Shown here piece after piece: positions 26,402 through 39,645 of a stretch of DNA of 64,000 nucleotides. Source of the stretch: Lysobacter arvi (lineage in GTDB: Bacteria > Pseudomonadota > Gammaproteobacteria > Xanthomonadales > Xanthomonadaceae); NCBI GenBank assembly GCA_031216755.1, contig JARUHG010000001.1, positions 434,001 to 498,000 on the forward strand. The letters are read 5' to 3'. Within the stretch, counting starts at the first letter, position 1; each line of letters starts with the position of its first letter. The notes under the pieces were generated by a model. The model ran no database searches, was not told where the DNA came from, and was given only the letters and a program-made list of their open reading frames with translations. Position numbers and translations under genes: made by a program.

Positions 26402-26428
26402 CTTGAAGCGGGGCCGCGAGCCCCCCAG
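26402..26428 (+). promoter_or_regulatory. Possible second RpoH promoter before dnaK
   Basis: CTTGAA (26402-26407) is followed after 15 bases by CCCCAG (26423-26428), a near match to the sigma-32 -10 box CCCCAT. It sits between grpE and dnaK, about 95 bases before the dnaK start, and could allow separate heat induction of dnaK. Confidence 0.5.
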
Positions 26429-26520
26429 ATAACGCACATCGGCGGCGCGTCCGCCATCAAACCTTCAAGCAGGCGGCCCGTGCCGCCGCACAGTCAAAGA
26501 TCGAAAGAGGGAGCATCACC

Positions 26521-28443
<1,923 letters not shown>

Positions 28444-28450
28444 TCAGGCC

Positions 28451-28582
28451 GGGACCCGGGACCGGGGACCCGGGACACGGGCAACAACGCGCACGAGCTG
28501 CGCGTTGTTGCCATCTCGACCCCATCGCGGGTCTTCAAACACTGGATTTTTCCCGGGTCCCCGGCCTCGGGTCCCGGTCCCG
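28451..28582. repeat. Nested inverted repeats between dnaK and dnaJ
   Basis: The left arm 28451-28472 (GGGACCCGGGACCGGGGACC, continuing CG) and the right arm 28552-28582 (CCCGGGTCCCCGG then TCGGGTCCCGGTCCC) are inverted relatives. Between them lies a perfect 13-bp hairpin, GGCAACAACGCGC (28480-28492) with GCGCGTTGTTGCC (28500-28512) and a seven-base loop. The outer arms belong to the same repeat family as those flanking the gene between carA and carB. Confidence 0.85.
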
Positions 28583-28589
28583 ATCACCC

Positions 28590-29708
28590 ATGAGCAAACG
28601 CGACTACTACGAAGTGCTGGGCGTGGCCCGCGACGCCAGCGACGAAGACCTCAAGAAGGCCTACCGCCGCTGCGCGATGAAGTTCCATCCGGACCGCAAC
28701 CCCGGCGATGCCGCGGCGGAAGCCTCGTTCAAGGAGTGCAAGGAAGCCTACGAAGTCCTCGCCGACGCCAGCCGGCGCCGCGCGTACGACCAGCACGGCC
28801 ACGCCGCGTTCGAGCACGGCATGGGCGGTGGCGGCGCGGGGTATGCCGACATGGGCGACATCTTCGGCGACATCTTCGGCAACATTTTTGGTGGCGGCGC
28901 CCAGCGCGGCCCGCGCCGTGGCGCCGACATCGGCTACGTGATGGAGCTGTCGCTCGAGGAAGCCGTCTTCGGGGCCGAGAAGACCATCGAGATCCCGACG
29001 CTCGACGAATGCGAGACCTGCGACGGCTCCGGTTCGGCCGACGGCAAGACCGAAACCTGCGCCACCTGCCACGGCCGTGGCCAGGTGCGCTTCCAGCGCG
29101 GCATCTTCTCGATGCAGCAGGCGTGCCCGCATTGCGGCGGCCGCGGCAGGACCATTCCGAACCCGTGTCCGGACTGCAACGGACAGGGGCGCGTGGAGCG
29201 CACCAAGACGCTGCAGGTCAAGATCCCGGCCGGCGTCGACAACGGCGATCGCATCCGCCTGGCGGGCGAAGGCGAAGCCGGTCCGGCCGGCTCGCCGCCG
29301 GGCGATCTGTACGTCGACGTGCGCGTGCGCGAGCACGAGATCTTCCAGCGCGACGGCGACGACCTGCATTGCGAAGTGCCCGTCCGCATCGGCCAGGCCG
29401 CGCTCGGCGATACGATCCGCGTGCCCACGCTCGAGGGTGAAGTCGAGCTGCGCATCCCCGCCGAAACGCAGACCGGCAAGCTGTTCCGCCTGCGCGACCG
29501 CGGCGTGAAATCGGTACGCAGCCGCAAGCCCGGCGACCTGTACTGCCGCGCTGTGGTGGAAACGCCGGTCAATCTCACGCCGGAACAACGCGAACTGCTG
29601 GAGAAGTTCGAAGCGACCTTCGTCGGCGAAGGCGCGCGCCGCCACTCGCCGCGCGCATCGACCTTCCTCGATGGCGTGAAGGGATTCTGGGACCGCATGA
29701 CGTCCTGA
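28590..29708 (+). CDS. dnaJ: Chaperone DnaJ (Hsp40)
   Basis: The 372-residue co-chaperone stimulates DnaK ATPase. The J domain (residues 1-70) has [20 protein letters not shown] and the HPD tripeptide in [12 protein letters not shown] Gly/Phe-rich linker includes [20 protein letters not shown]. Four CxxCxGxG-type zinc repeats follow: [24 protein letters not shown] and CPDCNGQG. The C-terminal substrate domains complete the family length. It follows dnaK after 146 bases filled with inverted repeats. Confidence 0.98.
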   Translation: MSKRDYYEVLGVARDASDEDLKKAYRRCAMKFHPDRNPGDAAAEASFKECKEAYEVLADASRRRAYDQHGHAAFEHGMGGGGAGYADMGDIFGDIFGNIFGGGAQRGPRRGADIGYVMELSLEEAVFGAEKTIEIPTLDECETCDGSGSADGKTETCATCHGRGQVRFQRGIFSMQQACPHCGGRGRTIPNPCPDCNGQGRVERTKTLQVKIPAGVDNGDRIRLAGEGEAGPAGSPPGDLYVDVRVREHEIFQRDGDDLHCEVPVRIGQAALGDTIRVPTLEGEVELRIPAETQTGKLFRLRDRGVKSVRSRKPGDLYCRAVVETPVNLTPEQRELLEKFEATFVGEGARRHSPRASTFLDGVKGFWDRMTS

Positions 29709-29732
29709 TCCCGTCGGGCTTCCCAAGAGGAC

Positions 29733-29768
29733 AAAAGAAGGCCGCGTCATCCGACGCGGCCTTCTTTT
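29733..29768. terminator. Bidirectional terminator after dnaJ
   Basis: AAAAGAAGGCCGCGTC (29733-29748), loop ATCC and GACGCGGCCTTCTTTT (29753-29768) form a 16-bp stem with T runs on both strands. It separates dnaJ from the convergent small membrane protein gene. Confidence 0.93.
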
Positions 29769-29779
29769 TTTCGCCCGGC

Positions 29780-29977
29780 TCAGCGCTCGGCCGATCGCGG
29801 CGAGAGCAACCACAATGCCGCGCCAAGCACGATGCAGCCGACGCGGATCATCGTGCCCGTGGACGGGCCCCAGTGATCGACCCACGCCAGCAGCTTGAAC
29901 TCGTAGTTGAAGTGGTTCAGCACGAACGAACCCACGCCGAGCAGGATGAGCAGGCTGCCAAGGGAACGGACATTCAC
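29780..29977 (-). CDS. Small membrane protein
   Basis: The 65-residue product starts at a GTG (29977-29975) that overlaps the stop of the upstream lipoprotein gene (GTGA). It has two hydrophobic segments, LGSLLILLGVGSFVLNHF (about residues 5-22) and IRVGCIVLGAALWLLSP (about 44-60), with the loop NYEFKLLAWVDHWGPSTG between them. No family function is known to me. The overlap suggests co-translation with the lipoprotein. Confidence 0.7.
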   Translation of the reverse strand: MNVRSLGSLLILLGVGSFVLNHFNYEFKLLAWVDHWGPSTGTMIRVGCIVLGAALWLLSPRSAER

Positions 29978-30369
29978 GGCTTCGCCTCCAACGCCATGCG
30001 GCGCACGCCGAAGATCTTGTCCTGCCCGTACAGGCTCGACAGCTCCGAACGCGCGATCCGGAGCTCGTCCTCCGTGTCCCACTTGATCGCGGACAGGTCG
30101 CCATGCAGGTCGTTGTTGGCGCCGGACGGGGCTTCCCAGGCGGAGCTGTCGGTGATGACGGTCACGGCATCGCCGTCCACCTTCACGACCTTCATCAGGC
30201 CGTAGGCCTTGCCCGCCTGGTCGAACTCCGCGAAATGCGAGAGCTCGGCGGCGTACAGGTCGCCCACCTGCGGCGCGGCGAGGAGCGCGGCGTCCTGCTT
30301 TCCCGTGCAGCCGGCCGCCATCATCAGCGGCAGCAGAAGGAGGGCGAGTGATCGAAAGATTCGGTTCAT
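29974..30369 (-). CDS. Hypothetical lipoprotein
   Basis: The 131-residue protein begins MNRIFRSLALLLLPLMMAAG with Cys next, a clear lipobox (MAAGC). The mature part is mixed alpha/beta (GDLYAAELSHFAEFDQAGKA, YGLMKVVKVDGDAVTVITDS) and is not assigned to a family. It would be exported and anchored in the membrane. It heads a two-gene unit with the small membrane protein and is divergent from dapB. Confidence 0.75.
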   Translation of the reverse strand: MNRIFRSLALLLLPLMMAAGCTGKQDAALLAAPQVGDLYAAELSHFAEFDQAGKAYGLMKVVKVDGDAVTVITDSSAWEAPSGANNDLHGDLSAIKWDTEDELRIARSELSSLYGQDKIFGVRRMALEAKP

Positions 30370-30534
30370 GCGGGTTCCCAAACTGCATCGACGCCGCCGA
30401 TCGCGGCGTGCCGATGCTAGGCAGCGTCGGCACATCGAAGAATCGGACGGCTCCTAAACACGGCGCCTCGCGGCAACCCGTTGCGATGCGCCGACAACTT
30501 GTCGAATCGGCGCGGCAGCCGTCAGACTGCGCGC

Positions 30535-31260
30535 ATGAGCGATCACACGAGCCGGCAGACCCGCATCCTCGTCCACGGCGCGTCCGGCCGCATGGGGCAG
30601 GCGCTGCTGCGCCTGGCCGCCGAGCGCGACGACGTCGTCGTCGTTGCCGCCGTGCAGCGATCGCAGCCGGCGCAGCGCGTGGTGGACGGCGTGGCGCATT
30701 TCGCCGCGTCCGAACTGCACGGCGTGCCGGCATTCGACGTCGCGATCGACTTCAGCCTGCCGCAGGGCTTCGATCCGCTCCTCGCACTGTGCGAGGAGCG
30801 CGGCGCCGCACTGGTGTCGGGCACCACGGGCCTGGAGGCCCCGCAACGCGCGGCGCTGGACGCCGCGTCGCAGCGCATTGCGTTGCTGTGGGCGGCGAAC
30901 TTCAGCCTGGGCGTGGCGATCCTGGGCGAACTGGTCGAGCGTGCCGCGCAGGCGTTGCACGGCTGGGATTGCGACATCGTGGAGTCGCACCACGTGCACA
31001 AGAAGGACGCGCCGTCGGGCACCGCCCTGGCGCTCGGCGCGAGCGCGGAGGAGGGCGGGGCGACGCCGCGTTACGCCTCGCTGCGCGCCGGCGACATCGT
31101 CGGCGAACACCTGGTGCAGTTCGCGGCGCCGGGCGAGCGCATCGAGCTCATCCACCGGGCCACCAACCGCGACATCTTTGCCCGCGGCGCGCTGCACGCG
31201 GCCGCCAAGCTGGCCGGACGCGCGCCCGGTCGCTATCGCCTCCGCGATCTGCTGGCCTGA
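30535..31260 (+). CDS. dapB: 4-hydroxy-tetrahydrodipicolinate reductase DapB
   Basis: The 241-residue enzyme makes tetrahydrodipicolinate for lysine and diaminopimelate synthesis. The Rossmann start ILVHGASGRMGQALLRLAAE binds NAD(P)H. VAIDFSLPQG, LVSGTTGL and the active-site block ESHHVHKKDAPSGTALAL follow (catalytic His and Lys). Some 240 residues is short compared with E. coli (273) but usual in Xanthomonadaceae. The in-frame start at 30481 is less likely than ATG 30535, which sits just before the domain. Confidence 0.95.
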   Translation: MSDHTSRQTRILVHGASGRMGQALLRLAAERDDVVVVAAVQRSQPAQRVVDGVAHFAASELHGVPAFDVAIDFSLPQGFDPLLALCEERGAALVSGTTGLEAPQRAALDAASQRIALLWAANFSLGVAILGELVERAAQALHGWDCDIVESHHVHKKDAPSGTALALGASAEEGGATPRYASLRAGDIVGEHLVQFAAPGERIELIHRATNRDIFARGALHAAAKLAGRAPGRYRLRDLLA

Positions 31261-31456
31261 ACAAGGCCGGCCGATTCGCCAGATTCGAGCACATGACGCT
31301 GGCGTTACCGGCCCCGGCCCGCTAGAATTCCGGCTCGCCTGAACCCCTTCCGTCGGACCGGTCCCGCACCGCGTCCGCGCTTTGCTGCAACCCGGTTTTT
31401 CATCGGCGTACGCGCACGGAACGGCTCAGCACCCCCCGGCAGCCAAGGCGATCCCC

Positions 31457-32611
31457 GTGACCCAACCCGCAATCCTCGCGCTCGAAGACGGCACCCTCTT
31501 CGAGGGCGTTTCCGTAGGCGCGCCCGGCCTGTCCGTCGGCGAAGTCGTGTTCAACACGGCGATGACCGGCTATCAGGAAATCGTCACCGACCCCTCGTAC
31601 GCGCGCCAGCTGGTGACGCTCACGTACCCGCATATCGGCAACACCGGTTGCACCGACCAGGACGACGAGGCCGCGCGCTGCTTCGCTTCGGGCCTGATCG
31701 TGCGCAACGTGCCGCGCCGCCCGAGCAACTGGCGCAGCCAGGTGTCGTTGCCGGAGTGGCTCAATGCCCGCGGCATCGTCGCCATCTCCGACATCGACAC
31801 CCGCAAGCTCACGCGCATCCTGCGCGAGAAGGGCGCCCAGAACGGCGCGCTGATGGCCGGCGAGATCGACGTCGAGAAGGCCTTCGAGGCGGCGCGCAAG
31901 TTCCCCGGTCTCAAGGGCATGGACCTGGCCAAGGAAGTGAGCGTGCGCGAGTCGTACGAGTGGACCGATGGCCAGCTCGACCTCGACAGCAACGCCTTCG
32001 TTCGCGCCGAGCCGAAGTTCCATGTCGTCGCCTACGACTACGGCGTGAAGTTCAACATCCTGCGCATGCTGGCCGAACGCGGCTGCAAGCTCACTGTCGT
32101 TCCGGCGCAAACGCCGGCGTCGGAGGTGTTCAAGCTCAAGCCCGATGGCGTGTTCCTGTCCAACGGCCCGGGCGATCCGGCGCCGTGCGATTACGCGATC
32201 GCGGCGATCAGGGAATTCATCGCGGCGAAGATCCCGACCTTCGGCATCTGCCTGGGCCACCAGCTGCTGGCGCTGGCTGCCGGCGCGCAGACGGTGAAGA
32301 TGGGCCACGGCCACCACGGCGCGAACCATCCCGTGCAGGACATCGACACGGGCCGGGTCATGATCACCTCGCAGAACCACGGCTTCGCCGTCGACGAATC
32401 GACGCTGCCGGCCAACGTGCGCGTGATCCACCGCTCGCTGTTCGACGGCACCAACCAGGGCATCGAACTCACCGATGCGCCGGCGTTCTCCTTCCAGGGA
32501 CACCCGGAAGCGAGCCCCGGTCCGCACGACGTTTCCCCGCTTTTCGACCGCTTCGTCAGCATGATGCGGGACCGGGGACCCGGGACCGGGGACCCGGGTG
32601 CTGCATCGTGA
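31457..32611 (+). CDS. carA: Carbamoyl-phosphate synthase small subunit CarA
   Basis: The 384-residue glutaminase subunit supplies ammonia to CarB for arginine and pyrimidine synthesis. The N-terminal half starts [20 protein letters not shown]. The class I amidotransferase half has [13 protein letters not shown], the nucleophile elbow [20 protein letters not shown] and the catalytic His-Glu in [14 protein letters not shown] 31457 is preferred; an earlier TTG at 31382 gives a poor N-terminus. The last 14 residues ([14 protein letters not shown]) are encoded by a GC-rich dispersed repeat and are not expected in the family. The stop overlaps the GTG of the next gene. Confidence 0.95.
   Translation: MTQPAILALEDGTLFEGVSVGAPGLSVGEVVFNTAMTGYQEIVTDPSYARQLVTLTYPHIGNTGCTDQDDEAARCFASGLIVRNVPRRPSNWRSQVSLPEWLNARGIVAISDIDTRKLTRILREKGAQNGALMAGEIDVEKAFEAARKFPGLKGMDLAKEVSVRESYEWTDGQLDLDSNAFVRAEPKFHVVAYDYGVKFNILRMLAERGCKLTVVPAQTPASEVFKLKPDGVFLSNGPGDPAPCDYAIAAIREFIAAKIPTFGICLGHQLLALAAGAQTVKMGHGHHGANHPVQDIDTGRVMITSQNHGFAVDESTLPANVRVIHRSLFDGTNQGIELTDAPAFSFQGHPEASPGPHDVSPLFDRFVSMMRDRGPGTGDPGAAS
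32574..32596. repeat. Left 23-bp inverted repeat bounding the four-helix-bundle gene
   Basis: GGGGACCCGGGACCGGGGAC (then CCG) at 32574-32596 is the exact reverse complement of 32976-32998. It lies inside the 3' end of carA and encodes part of its unusual tail. Confidence 0.9.
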
Positions 32612-33012
32612 GCGTCACGCACTTCCGGGAACTCGACGTGTGGAATGCGTCGATGTCGCTCGCGAAGGCGGTCTATTCGCTCGTTGCTCAGTTTCCAAGG
32701 GAAGAGCGCTACGGTCTGAGTTCGCAGCTTCAGCGTGCGGCCGTCTCGATTCCCTCCAATATCGCCGAGGGTAATGCCAGGGCCACGACTCGCGATTACG
32801 CGCGTTTCGTTTCCCAGGCTTGCGGCTCGGCGGCGGAGTTGCAGACGCAACTCCTGCTCGCGGCCGAGCTGGAGCTCGGAACGCGGGCGCAAATCGAACA
32901 ATCGCTGGATCTGTGCGAGCGCGTCAGCAAGATGCTGCGCCGCCTCCATCAGTCCCTCATCGCCAAGCTCGACCACGGGTCCCCGGTCCCGGGTCCCCAA
33001 TCCCGGATTTAA
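32608..33012 (+). CDS. Four-helix-bundle protein (S23 / 23S rRNA intervening-sequence family)
   Basis: The 134-residue protein starts at GTG 32608, overlapping the carA stop (GTGA). [40 protein letters not shown] and [20 protein letters not shown] are diagnostic of the S23/IVP four-helix-bundle family. That family was first found in insertions within 23S rRNA genes and is related to the Avd protein of diversity-generating retroelements. Here it is in neither context. The C-terminal tail [13 protein letters not shown] is encoded by the right copy of a GC-rich repeat. No role is known. Its position interrupts the usual carA-carB adjacency. Confidence 0.9.
   Translation: MSVTHFRELDVWNASMSLAKAVYSLVAQFPREERYGLSSQLQRAAVSIPSNIAEGNARATTRDYARFVSQACGSAAELQTQLLLAAELELGTRAQIEQSLDLCERVSKMLRRLHQSLIAKLDHGSPVPGPQSRI
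32976..32998. repeat. Right 23-bp inverted repeat bounding the four-helix-bundle gene
   Basis: CGGGTCCCCGGTCCCGGGTC (then CCC) at 32976-32998 is the exact reverse complement of 32574-32596. It lies in the last codons of the four-helix-bundle gene, 19 bases before the carB start, and is followed by the related CAATCCCGG. Confidence 0.9.
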
Positions 33013-33016
33013 TGCC

Positions 33017-36265
<3,249 letters not shown>

Positions 36266-36465
36266 GGCGTCAGGCCGTGCCGCCCGGGTAAGCGAGGCGC
36301 GCCCGGGGCAGGTGGCCGAGTGCCCCGTCCCGGCTGCGCTTCGCGCATGCCGGGCCACGAAAGCGGGCAGCGGCGACCGGCGGGTTCACCCCGGCGCCCA
36401 TCTGATACAGAATCCGCATATCGGATCGCCGGGCTCCCGCGCCCGGCGCACAGGAAGAACAAGCA

Positions 36466-36942
36466 ATGCGAGCACCCATTACCCTTCAGGGCGCGCAGCG
36501 TCTGCGCGCCGAGCTGGAAGAATTGAAGTCGGTCAAGCGTCCTGCGGTGATCAACGCGATCGCCGAGGCGCGCGCGCACGGCGACCTCAAGGAAAACGCG
36601 GAATACCACGCGGCCCGCGAACAGCAGGGCTTCATCGAAGGCCGCATCAAGCAGCTCGAATCGGAGCTGTCGCACGCGCAGATCATCGACGTGGCCTCGC
36701 TCAACGCCGGTTCGCGCGTCGTCTTCGGCGCCACGGTCGAACTGGCCGATACCGAGACCGACGAGGAACGGCGCTACCAGATCGTCGGCGACCTGGAAGC
36801 GGACATCAAACTGGGCCTGATCGCGATTTCCTCGCCGGTGGCGCGCGCGCTGATCGGCAAGCACGAGGGCGACACGATCACCATCGACGCGCCCGGCGGC
36901 ACCCGCGAGTACGAGATCGTCGGCGTCAGTTACGCCGGCTGA
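36466..36942 (+). CDS. greA: Transcription elongation factor GreA
   Basis: The 158-residue factor reactivates backtracked RNA polymerase. The N-terminal coiled coil reads [20 protein letters not shown], with the catalytic-tip acidic region [20 protein letters not shown]. The C-terminal FKBP-like domain has [20 protein letters not shown] and [20 protein letters not shown]. The conserved DLKENAEY block is intact. It follows carB after 200 bases and is followed 14 bases later by the next gene. Confidence 0.97.
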   Translation: MRAPITLQGAQRLRAELEELKSVKRPAVINAIAEARAHGDLKENAEYHAAREQQGFIEGRIKQLESELSHAQIIDVASLNAGSRVVFGATVELADTETDEERRYQIVGDLEADIKLGLIAISSPVARALIGKHEGDTITIDAPGGTREYEIVGVSYAG

Positions 36943-36955
36943 CACGCGGGCGCCG

Positions 36956-37894
36956 ATGATCACCTTGCTGTTGCCGCCGCGCGAACGCTTCGGCGGCCAG
37001 CGCCTGTCCGTCGACATGGGGCGGGCGCTCGCGCGAGGCGATCGCAGCGTGCGTGGCACCGATGCGCTGTCGGACGTACTCGAGGTGCTGCCGCGCGGCT
37101 GGCCCGTCGCGGCGGCGTCGCGCCAGCGCGATGCGGGCGATGCGGCGAACGCCATGTGGCTTCGCGCGGATCCGGCCTACGTGCGTCCCGACATCAACGG
37201 CGCGCGGCTGCTGTCGTACGGACAAGCGCTCGGACTTGACGCGCAGGACGCGGCCGCGCTGCTCAAACCGCTCAAGCCGTTGTTCGGCGACGCCGGATTT
37301 CCCATCGACGCTCCCGTGCCGTCGCGCTGGTACCTGCGCCTGCCGACGGGCGCGAAGCTGCCGACGTTCGCCGCACCGGAGCAGGCACTGGGCGCGGATC
37401 TGTTCGACGAACTCCCGCAAGGTTCCGAAGGCCGTCGCTGGCGCGCGCTGCTGAGCGAAGCGCAGGTCGTCCTGCACAACCATCCGCTGAATGCGCAGCG
37501 CGCCGCGGCGGGCCTCGCGCCGGTGAACTCGCTGTGGTTCTGGGGCGCGGGCGCGCTGCCCGATCGCGTGCGATCGGCGTACGCGCACATCGCCAGCGAC
37601 GACGAAACCCTGACGGCGCTCGCAGCCCTCGGCGGCATCGACGTCACGGCGAAACCCGCCTCGTGGAGCGGCCGTACGTCGACTGGCAACGCCCTGTTCG
37701 ACCTGCGCGATGCGCGCGATCTCGCCGTGCTGGAACGCGACTGGTTCGCCCCCTTGCGCACGTCGATGGCCGCGGGCGAGGTCAAGCGCCTGCGCCTGGA
37801 CTTCGACGACGGTGCCCGTTATGAGCTCGGGCCGTCGCAGCGCTGGCGTTTCTGGCGCCGGCCGCTGACGTCCTTCGTCGGCGCCGACGCATGA
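36956..37894 (+). CDS. Phosphoglycerate-mutase-like protein of unknown role
   Basis: The 312-residue protein resembles a gene often annotated as phosphoglycerate mutase between greA and recJ in Xanthomonadaceae. Features are VDMGRALARGDRS, MWLRADPAYVRPDINGARLL, SRWYLRLP, LHNHPLNAQRAAAGLAPVNS and LWFWGAGALPDRVRS. The HNHP-N-R-x-G-x-x-PVNSLWFWG-G block recalls part of the iPGAM/alkaline-phosphatase fold, but catalytic Ser and most metal ligands of true cofactor-independent mutases are not apparent. A metabolic activity is doubtful. It ends 10 bases before recJ, so both are likely in one transcript. Confidence 0.7.
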   Translation: MITLLLPPRERFGGQRLSVDMGRALARGDRSVRGTDALSDVLEVLPRGWPVAAASRQRDAGDAANAMWLRADPAYVRPDINGARLLSYGQALGLDAQDAAALLKPLKPLFGDAGFPIDAPVPSRWYLRLPTGAKLPTFAAPEQALGADLFDELPQGSEGRRWRALLSEAQVVLHNHPLNAQRAAAGLAPVNSLWFWGAGALPDRVRSAYAHIASDDETLTALAALGGIDVTAKPASWSGRTSTGNALFDLRDARDLAVLERDWFAPLRTSMAAGEVKRLRLDFDDGARYELGPSQRWRFWRRPLTSFVGADA

Positions 37895-37904
37895 GCGCGT
37901 GCGC

Positions 37905-39623
37905 ATGAAACCATTGGCGCGTCTGCGACGCCGCGAGTGCGTCGATCCGGGCCTCTGGCCCGACTCCATGCCCGCGCTGTTGCGGCGTCTGTACGCCTCG
38001 CGCGGGGCGACGACGCTGCAACTGGCCCAGCCGCGGCTGGCGCACCTGCATCCGCCCGAACTGCTCGGCGGCCTGGATGCCGCGACTGCGCTGCTGGCCA
38101 ATGCGATCGCAGACGACTGCCACATCGTCGTCGTCGGCGATTTCGATTGCGACGGCGCGACCGCCTGCGCCGTCGGCGTCCGGGGGCTGCGCATGCTCGG
38201 CGCCAGGCGCGTGTCCCACGCCGTGCCGAACCGCATCGTCCACGGCTATGGCCTCTCGCCGGCGCTCGTGGAGGAACTCGCCGCACTCGAGCCGGACCTG
38301 CTGGTCACGGTCGATCACGGCATCGCGTGCCATGCCGGCATCGCGGCCGCCAAGGCCCGTGGCTGGCAGGTGCTGGTCACCGACCATCATCTGCCGGGCG
38401 AACATCTTCCGCCGGCCGATGCCATCGTCGACCCGAACCTGCGCGGCGACGCGTTCCCGAGCAAATGCCTGGCGGGCGTCGGCGTGATGTTCTACGTGCT
38501 GCTCGCCCTGCGCCGCCATCTGCGCGAGCGCGGCGCCTTCGCCGGCGCGGAGCCGGACCTGCAGGTGCTTCTGGACCTCGTGGCGGTGGGGACCGTCGCC
38601 GACGTGGTGCCGCTCGACGCCAACAATCGCGCGCTCGTCGCCGCCGGCCTGCGACGGCTGCGTGCAGGGCAGGGATGCGCCGGGCTTCGTGCACTGATCG
38701 AAGTCTCGCAGCGCGACCCCGCGCGCCTCACCGCGACCGATATCGGCTACGCCGTCGGCCCGCGACTCAACGCGGCCGGGCGACTGGAAGACATGTCGCT
38801 CGGCATCGAATGCCTGCTCACCGACGACCTCGGGCGCGCGCGCGACATCGCCGCCACGCTCAACGACATCAACAGCGAGCGCCGTGCCGTGCAGCAGCAG
38901 ATGACCGACGACGCCGAGCGCGCGCTCGGCCGCGTCGCGATCGGCGACAGCGCGCCACCGGCGGCGGTGTGCCTGTTCGATGCCGAATGGCATCCGGGCG
39001 TCGTCGGACTGGTCGCGTCGAAGATGAAGGAGCGGCTGCACCGGCCCGTGATCGCCTTCGCACCGGCCGAGCCTGGCAGCGATTCGCTGCGCGGCTCGGC
39101 GCGTTCGATTCCCGGTTTCCATATCCGCGACGCGCTCGCCGACGTGCACGCGCGCCATCCGCACCTGATCGAGCGGTTCGGCGGTCACGCGATGGCCGCG
39201 GGATTGTCGCTGCCGGCGGCGGCCTTCGCCGCGTTCGCTGACGCGTTCGTCGAGTCCGCGACCACGCTGCTGACGCCGGAACTGCTGCAGGCCGAACTGC
39301 TCAGCGACGGCGAGTTGTCGCCCGACGAGTTCTGCCGCGCGAGCGCCGAAGCGCTCCGCGATGGCGGGCCGTGGGGGCAGGGCTTCGCCGAGCCGCAATT
39401 CGATGGCGAGTTCGACGTGGTGGGCTGGCGTGTCGTTGGCGAGCGCCATCTCAAGCTCGAACTCGGCCTGGCCGGGCGACGGCTCAACGCGATCGAGTTC
39501 GGTGGCTGGGCGGGCCTCGCGCCGCCGCCGCGCGTGCGCATCGCCTATCGCCTGGAAACCGACGATTACCGTGGCGGCGATGCGGTCCAGTTGATCGTCG
39601 TGCATCGCGAAGCGGCCGCCTGA
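37905..39623 (+). CDS. recJ: Single-strand-DNA-specific exonuclease RecJ
   Basis: The 572-residue 5'-3' exonuclease acts in recombination and mismatch repair. The DHH-family motifs are all present: VVGDFDCDGATACAVGVRGL (I), LLVTVDHGIACHAG (II), VLVTDHHLPGEHLPPADAIV (III, the DHH), DLVAVGTVADVVPL (IV), the downstream YAVGPRLNAAGRLEDMSLGI, and the DHHA1 part RGSARSIPGFHIRDAL with ERFGGHAMAAGLSL. Length matches E. coli (577). GTG 37899 two codons upstream is an alternative start. Confidence 0.97.
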   Translation: MKPLARLRRRECVDPGLWPDSMPALLRRLYASRGATTLQLAQPRLAHLHPPELLGGLDAATALLANAIADDCHIVVVGDFDCDGATACAVGVRGLRMLGARRVSHAVPNRIVHGYGLSPALVEELAALEPDLLVTVDHGIACHAGIAAAKARGWQVLVTDHHLPGEHLPPADAIVDPNLRGDAFPSKCLAGVGVMFYVLLALRRHLRERGAFAGAEPDLQVLLDLVAVGTVADVVPLDANNRALVAAGLRRLRAGQGCAGLRALIEVSQRDPARLTATDIGYAVGPRLNAAGRLEDMSLGIECLLTDDLGRARDIAATLNDINSERRAVQQQMTDDAERALGRVAIGDSAPPAAVCLFDAEWHPGVVGLVASKMKERLHRPVIAFAPAEPGSDSLRGSARSIPGFHIRDALADVHARHPHLIERFGGHAMAAGLSLPAAAFAAFADAFVESATTLLTPELLQAELLSDGELSPDEFCRASAEALRDGGPWGQGFAEPQFDGEFDVVGWRVVGERHLKLELGLAGRRLNAIEFGGWAGLAPPPRVRIAYRLETDDYRGGDAVQLIVVHREAAA

Positions 39624-39645
39624 CGATCGGGCCTCGCGGCGTCGA

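Noticed and set aside
24418-26520. CIRCE operator expected near hrcA/grpE/dnaK
   Set aside because: No TTAGCACTC-n9-GAGTGCTAA-like sequence was found on reading the intergenic regions.
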